NCBI GenBank assembly: GCA_003339415.1
Contig: PDHQ01000024.1
Location: 124,001-188,000 of the forward strand
Reading direction: 5' to 3'
Length of the DNA stretch: 64,000 bases
Origin: Ophiocordyceps camponoti-saundersi (nom. inval.)
Lineage: Eukaryota > Ascomycota > Sordariomycetes > Hypocreales > Ophiocordycipitaceae
Shown: positions 62,486 through 64,000 of the stretch, piece after piece
Position numbering within the stretch: position 1 is the first letter of the stretch
Layout: each line of letters begins with the position of its first letter
Translations under genes and position numbers: made by a program
Notes under the pieces: model-generated
What the model was told of the DNA's origin: nothing
What the model saw: only the letters and a program-made list of their open reading frames with translations
The model's database searches: none

Positions 62486-64000
62486 TTAGCAGGTTTTGGG
62501 GTGCTTCTTCGCCTGGGAGGCAGCAGGTTTCTTGCTGGCCTGAGGAGAATCAGCCGGCTTCTCCTTGTCCTCGGAGGCAGAGACTGGCTTGTTCTCCTGA
62601 GAGCCAGCGGACCCCTCAGCGGACTCGCCACTCGGCTGGGCAGAAGCAGCGGGCTCTTCGTTGTCCTGAGGAGCATCGGCTTGCTCCTTGTCCTCGGGAG
62701 CAGAAGGCTTCTTGCCGAGAATAAGCTCTTGGCAGGTCTGCTTAATCACATCCGTCGACATGTCGCAGGCTCTCCTGATGGCATCGGTCGACAGATGGGT
62801 GAAGTGTCCTTTCTTCTCCGTCTCAGCAAAACTCGTGCCATTGACAATGTCGCCGCAGTATGTGGTGGCAGGGTAGTCGTCGACGACACCCTTCGGAAGG
62901 TCGACTTGGAAGACGCTGATGATTTCGTCCTTGCATTTCTCCGACGCCTTGGGACCCGGGTGGCAGGTGGCGTTCTTGGATGGTCCAAAGCTAGCCTGGA
63001 TGTCTTGGCAGGTCGCCATCAATCGGTTGCTCGACTGATCGCACTTCTTCTGAATCTCCAACTTTGCACCACCATCGAACGGCTGATTTTCTAGACGGTC
63101 GCCGGCGATGATGTCGTTGCAGAAGTCCAAGATTGGGCATTCGTCGTTGTCCCATACATCGAAGATGGCGTTGCGGCACTCTGGCGTTGATGGAACATCG
63201 GGAGAAGATGAACCAGCGGGAGGAGGGGATGACGGCTCCGCGGAAGGAGAAGATGACCCAGCAGCAGTCGGCGATGGTGCTGCAGAAGTTGTTGACGATG
63301 CAGGGCGAGATTTGCAAGACTGTCCGACGTCGGCGCGAATGCTTCCACAGGTCGTGACCAGATATCCCTGGTTGACGTCACAGTTCACGTTCATGGCCGC
63401 TACACCGTCCGTACCAAGTTTGGAAAGCTGCGAATCCGGGCCCAGAGCTTCGACGTTCTCGCAGAATTCGACGACTTGGCAATCTCCCTCGAATGTGTCG
63501 TACAGCCACTTCTTGCAGTCCTCCGGTGACTTGACAGACCCAGAGCATACCTCCTCGATCAAGGGATCAAAATCGCGTTCGAATTCTTGACAGACGAAGG
63601 GCAACAAGGTACCATCTGTGCCGCATGACTCCTTCATCTTGGCTTCGAACTCTGGACCGGAGGAGGTATACTGGGGGCCCATACCGGAGGCAGGGACGTT
63701 TTTGCAGAACTCGTGGATCTTGCAATCGTCAACCTTGGTATCGCGAATCAGATTCTTGCATCTATTCGCAAATCCACCCGGATATAGAACTGATGACTCG
63801 GCCGGCTTGGACTCCGGCTTAGACTCGGCCGGCTCAGGCTCGTCCGGCTTGGACTCGGCCGGCTTCGGTGACTTGTCGGACCCAGAGCACTTGTCCTCGA
63901 TATAGGGATCAAAATCGCTTTCGAGGTCTTTACAGATGAGGGCCAACAAGGTACCATCTGTGCCGCATGACTCCTTCATCCTGGCTTCGAACTCCGGACC
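62486..64000 (-). CDS. Cysteine-rich modular repeat protein (5' end beyond window)
   Basis: The frame is open at the window's right edge, so the N-terminus is missing; at least 504 residues are visible. It is built of repeated six-cysteine modules: a partial one (64000-63887), then 63760-63545, 63517-63314 and 63178-62963, plus a divergent one (62935-62732) that lacks the second and sixth Cys. Typical spacing is C-x11-C-x5-C-x26-C-x10-C-x10/14-C. Linkers are Pro/Ser/Lys/Glu-rich (for example AESKPDEPEPAESKPESK; SSSPSAEPSSPPPAGSSSP). The tail is Lys/Glu/Ala-rich and ends in KTC. Regular cysteines and Ser/Pro linkers suggest a secreted or wall-attached protein, but the signal peptide would be outside the window. 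It is neither CFEM-like (eight Cys) nor hydrophobin-like. Function unknown. Confidence 0.8.
   Translation of the reverse strand, partial: GPEFEARMKESCGTDGTLLALICKDLESDFDPYIEDKCSGSDKSPKPAESKPDEPEPAESKPESKPAESSVLYPGGFANRCKNLIRDTKVDDCKIHEFCKNVPASGMGPQYTSSGPEFEAKMKESCGTDGTLLPFVCQEFERDFDPLIEEVCSGSVKSPEDCKKWLYDTFEGDCQVVEFCENVEALGPDSQLSKLGTDGVAAMNVNCDVNQGYLVTTCGSIRADVGQSCKSRPASSTTSAAPSPTAAGSSSPSAEPSSPPPAGSSSPDVPSTPECRNAIFDVWDNDECPILDFCNDIIAGDRLENQPFDGGAKLEIQKKCDQSSNRLMATCQDIQASFGPSKNATCHPGPKASEKCKDEIISVFQVDLPKGVVDDYPATTYCGDIVNGTSFAETEKKGHFTHLSTDAIRRACDMSTDVIKQTCQELILGKKPSAPEDKEQADAPQDNEEPAASAQPSGESAEGSAGSQENKPVSASEDKEKPADSPQASKKPAASQAKKHPKTC
62732..62935 (-). repeat. Degenerate six-cysteine module, copy 5
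   Basis: Retains four of the six Cys. The C2 position is replaced by a VDLPKGVVDD segment and C6 is absent. Confidence 0.7.
62963..63178 (-). repeat. Six-cysteine module, copy 4
   Basis: Six Cys with spacing 12-5-25-10-14. It keeps the C-x5-C core (CPILDFC). Confidence 0.85.
63314..63517 (-). repeat. Six-cysteine module, copy 3
   Basis: Six Cys with spacing 11-5-26-10-10. The sequence has diverged from copy 2 but keeps EFCENV after C2 and C3. Confidence 0.85.
63545..63760 (-). repeat. Six-cysteine module, copy 2
   Basis: Six Cys with spacing 11-5-26-10-14. Its second half is nearly identical (GPEFEAKMKESCGTDGTLL) to the partial copy 342 nt upstream at the window edge, showing recent duplication. 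Confidence 0.85.

Overview
This is a nuclear segment of a filamentous ascomycete, most likely Hypocreales/Sordariomycetes. The genes carry short GT-AG introns (mostly 50-110 nt), coding GC is high, and all recognisable products are fungal housekeeping proteins: Ecm33, SPF45, Dbp5, eL22, eL30, uL16, Prp6/Prp1, Dim1, Vac7, Vps62, a TFIIIC subunit and a 'calcofluor white hypersensitive' protein. The lineage call is inference from gene family resemblance. No transposon, CRISPR, rRNA or tRNA gene was recognised. There is one 10-base N gap (57851-57860), embedded in poly(G).

Layout. 1-2772: non-coding, pyrimidine-rich leader of ECM33 (2773-4105 +). 5104-6885 (-) SPF45-type splicing factor, divergent from 7542-9296 (+) DBP5 helicase. 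10428-17857 (+): a very large low-complexity Ala/Glu-rich protein reconstructed from four exons. 18308-18929 (+) ribosomal eL22, convergent with 19181-20199 (-) mitochondrial carrier. 20665-25738 (-): large disordered protein with poly-Q tracts. 27356-27952 (-): small single-pass membrane protein with PPxY motifs. 28275-29914 (-): family-1 glycosyltransferase. 31299-32903 (-): dysferlin-domain protein. 33794-34375 (+): Cwh-like protein. 34582-37374 (-) PRP6/PRP1, divergent from 37722-38917 (+) DIM1. 39711-42265 (-) VAC7. 42266-45435: gene-free. 45436-47346 (-): coiled-coil protein. 48933-49577 (-) eL30, divergent from 49910-50729 (+) uL16 (Rpl10). 52472-54031 and 54740-57268 (+): two uncharacterised fungal proteins in tandem. 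58018-59535 (-) VPS62. 60721-62096 (-) TFIIIC tau55-type subunit. 62486-64000 (-): cysteine-rich modular protein cut by the window edge.

How it fits together. The window is dominated by gene expression machinery (two spliceosome proteins, an mRNA-export helicase, an rRNA dimethylase, three ribosomal proteins, a Pol III factor) and by vacuole/membrane proteins (Vac7, Vps62, dysferlin-type, PPxY protein). Several RNA-processing genes sit head-to-head and share short promoters. It is not a secondary-metabolite cluster.

The least conventional items are: (i) the array of six-cysteine modules at the right edge; (ii) a shared CCCTAA-core element in the promoters of all three ribosomal-protein genes; (iii) a recurrent intergenic ATCCGTA/TACGGAT heptamer, once arranged as a perfect CGG-N5-CCG palindrome; (iv) the PPxY membrane protein; and (v) a Cys/His cluster in the 842-aa protein. 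Exon boundaries were deduced by eye from frame continuity and family resemblance, without alignment software.
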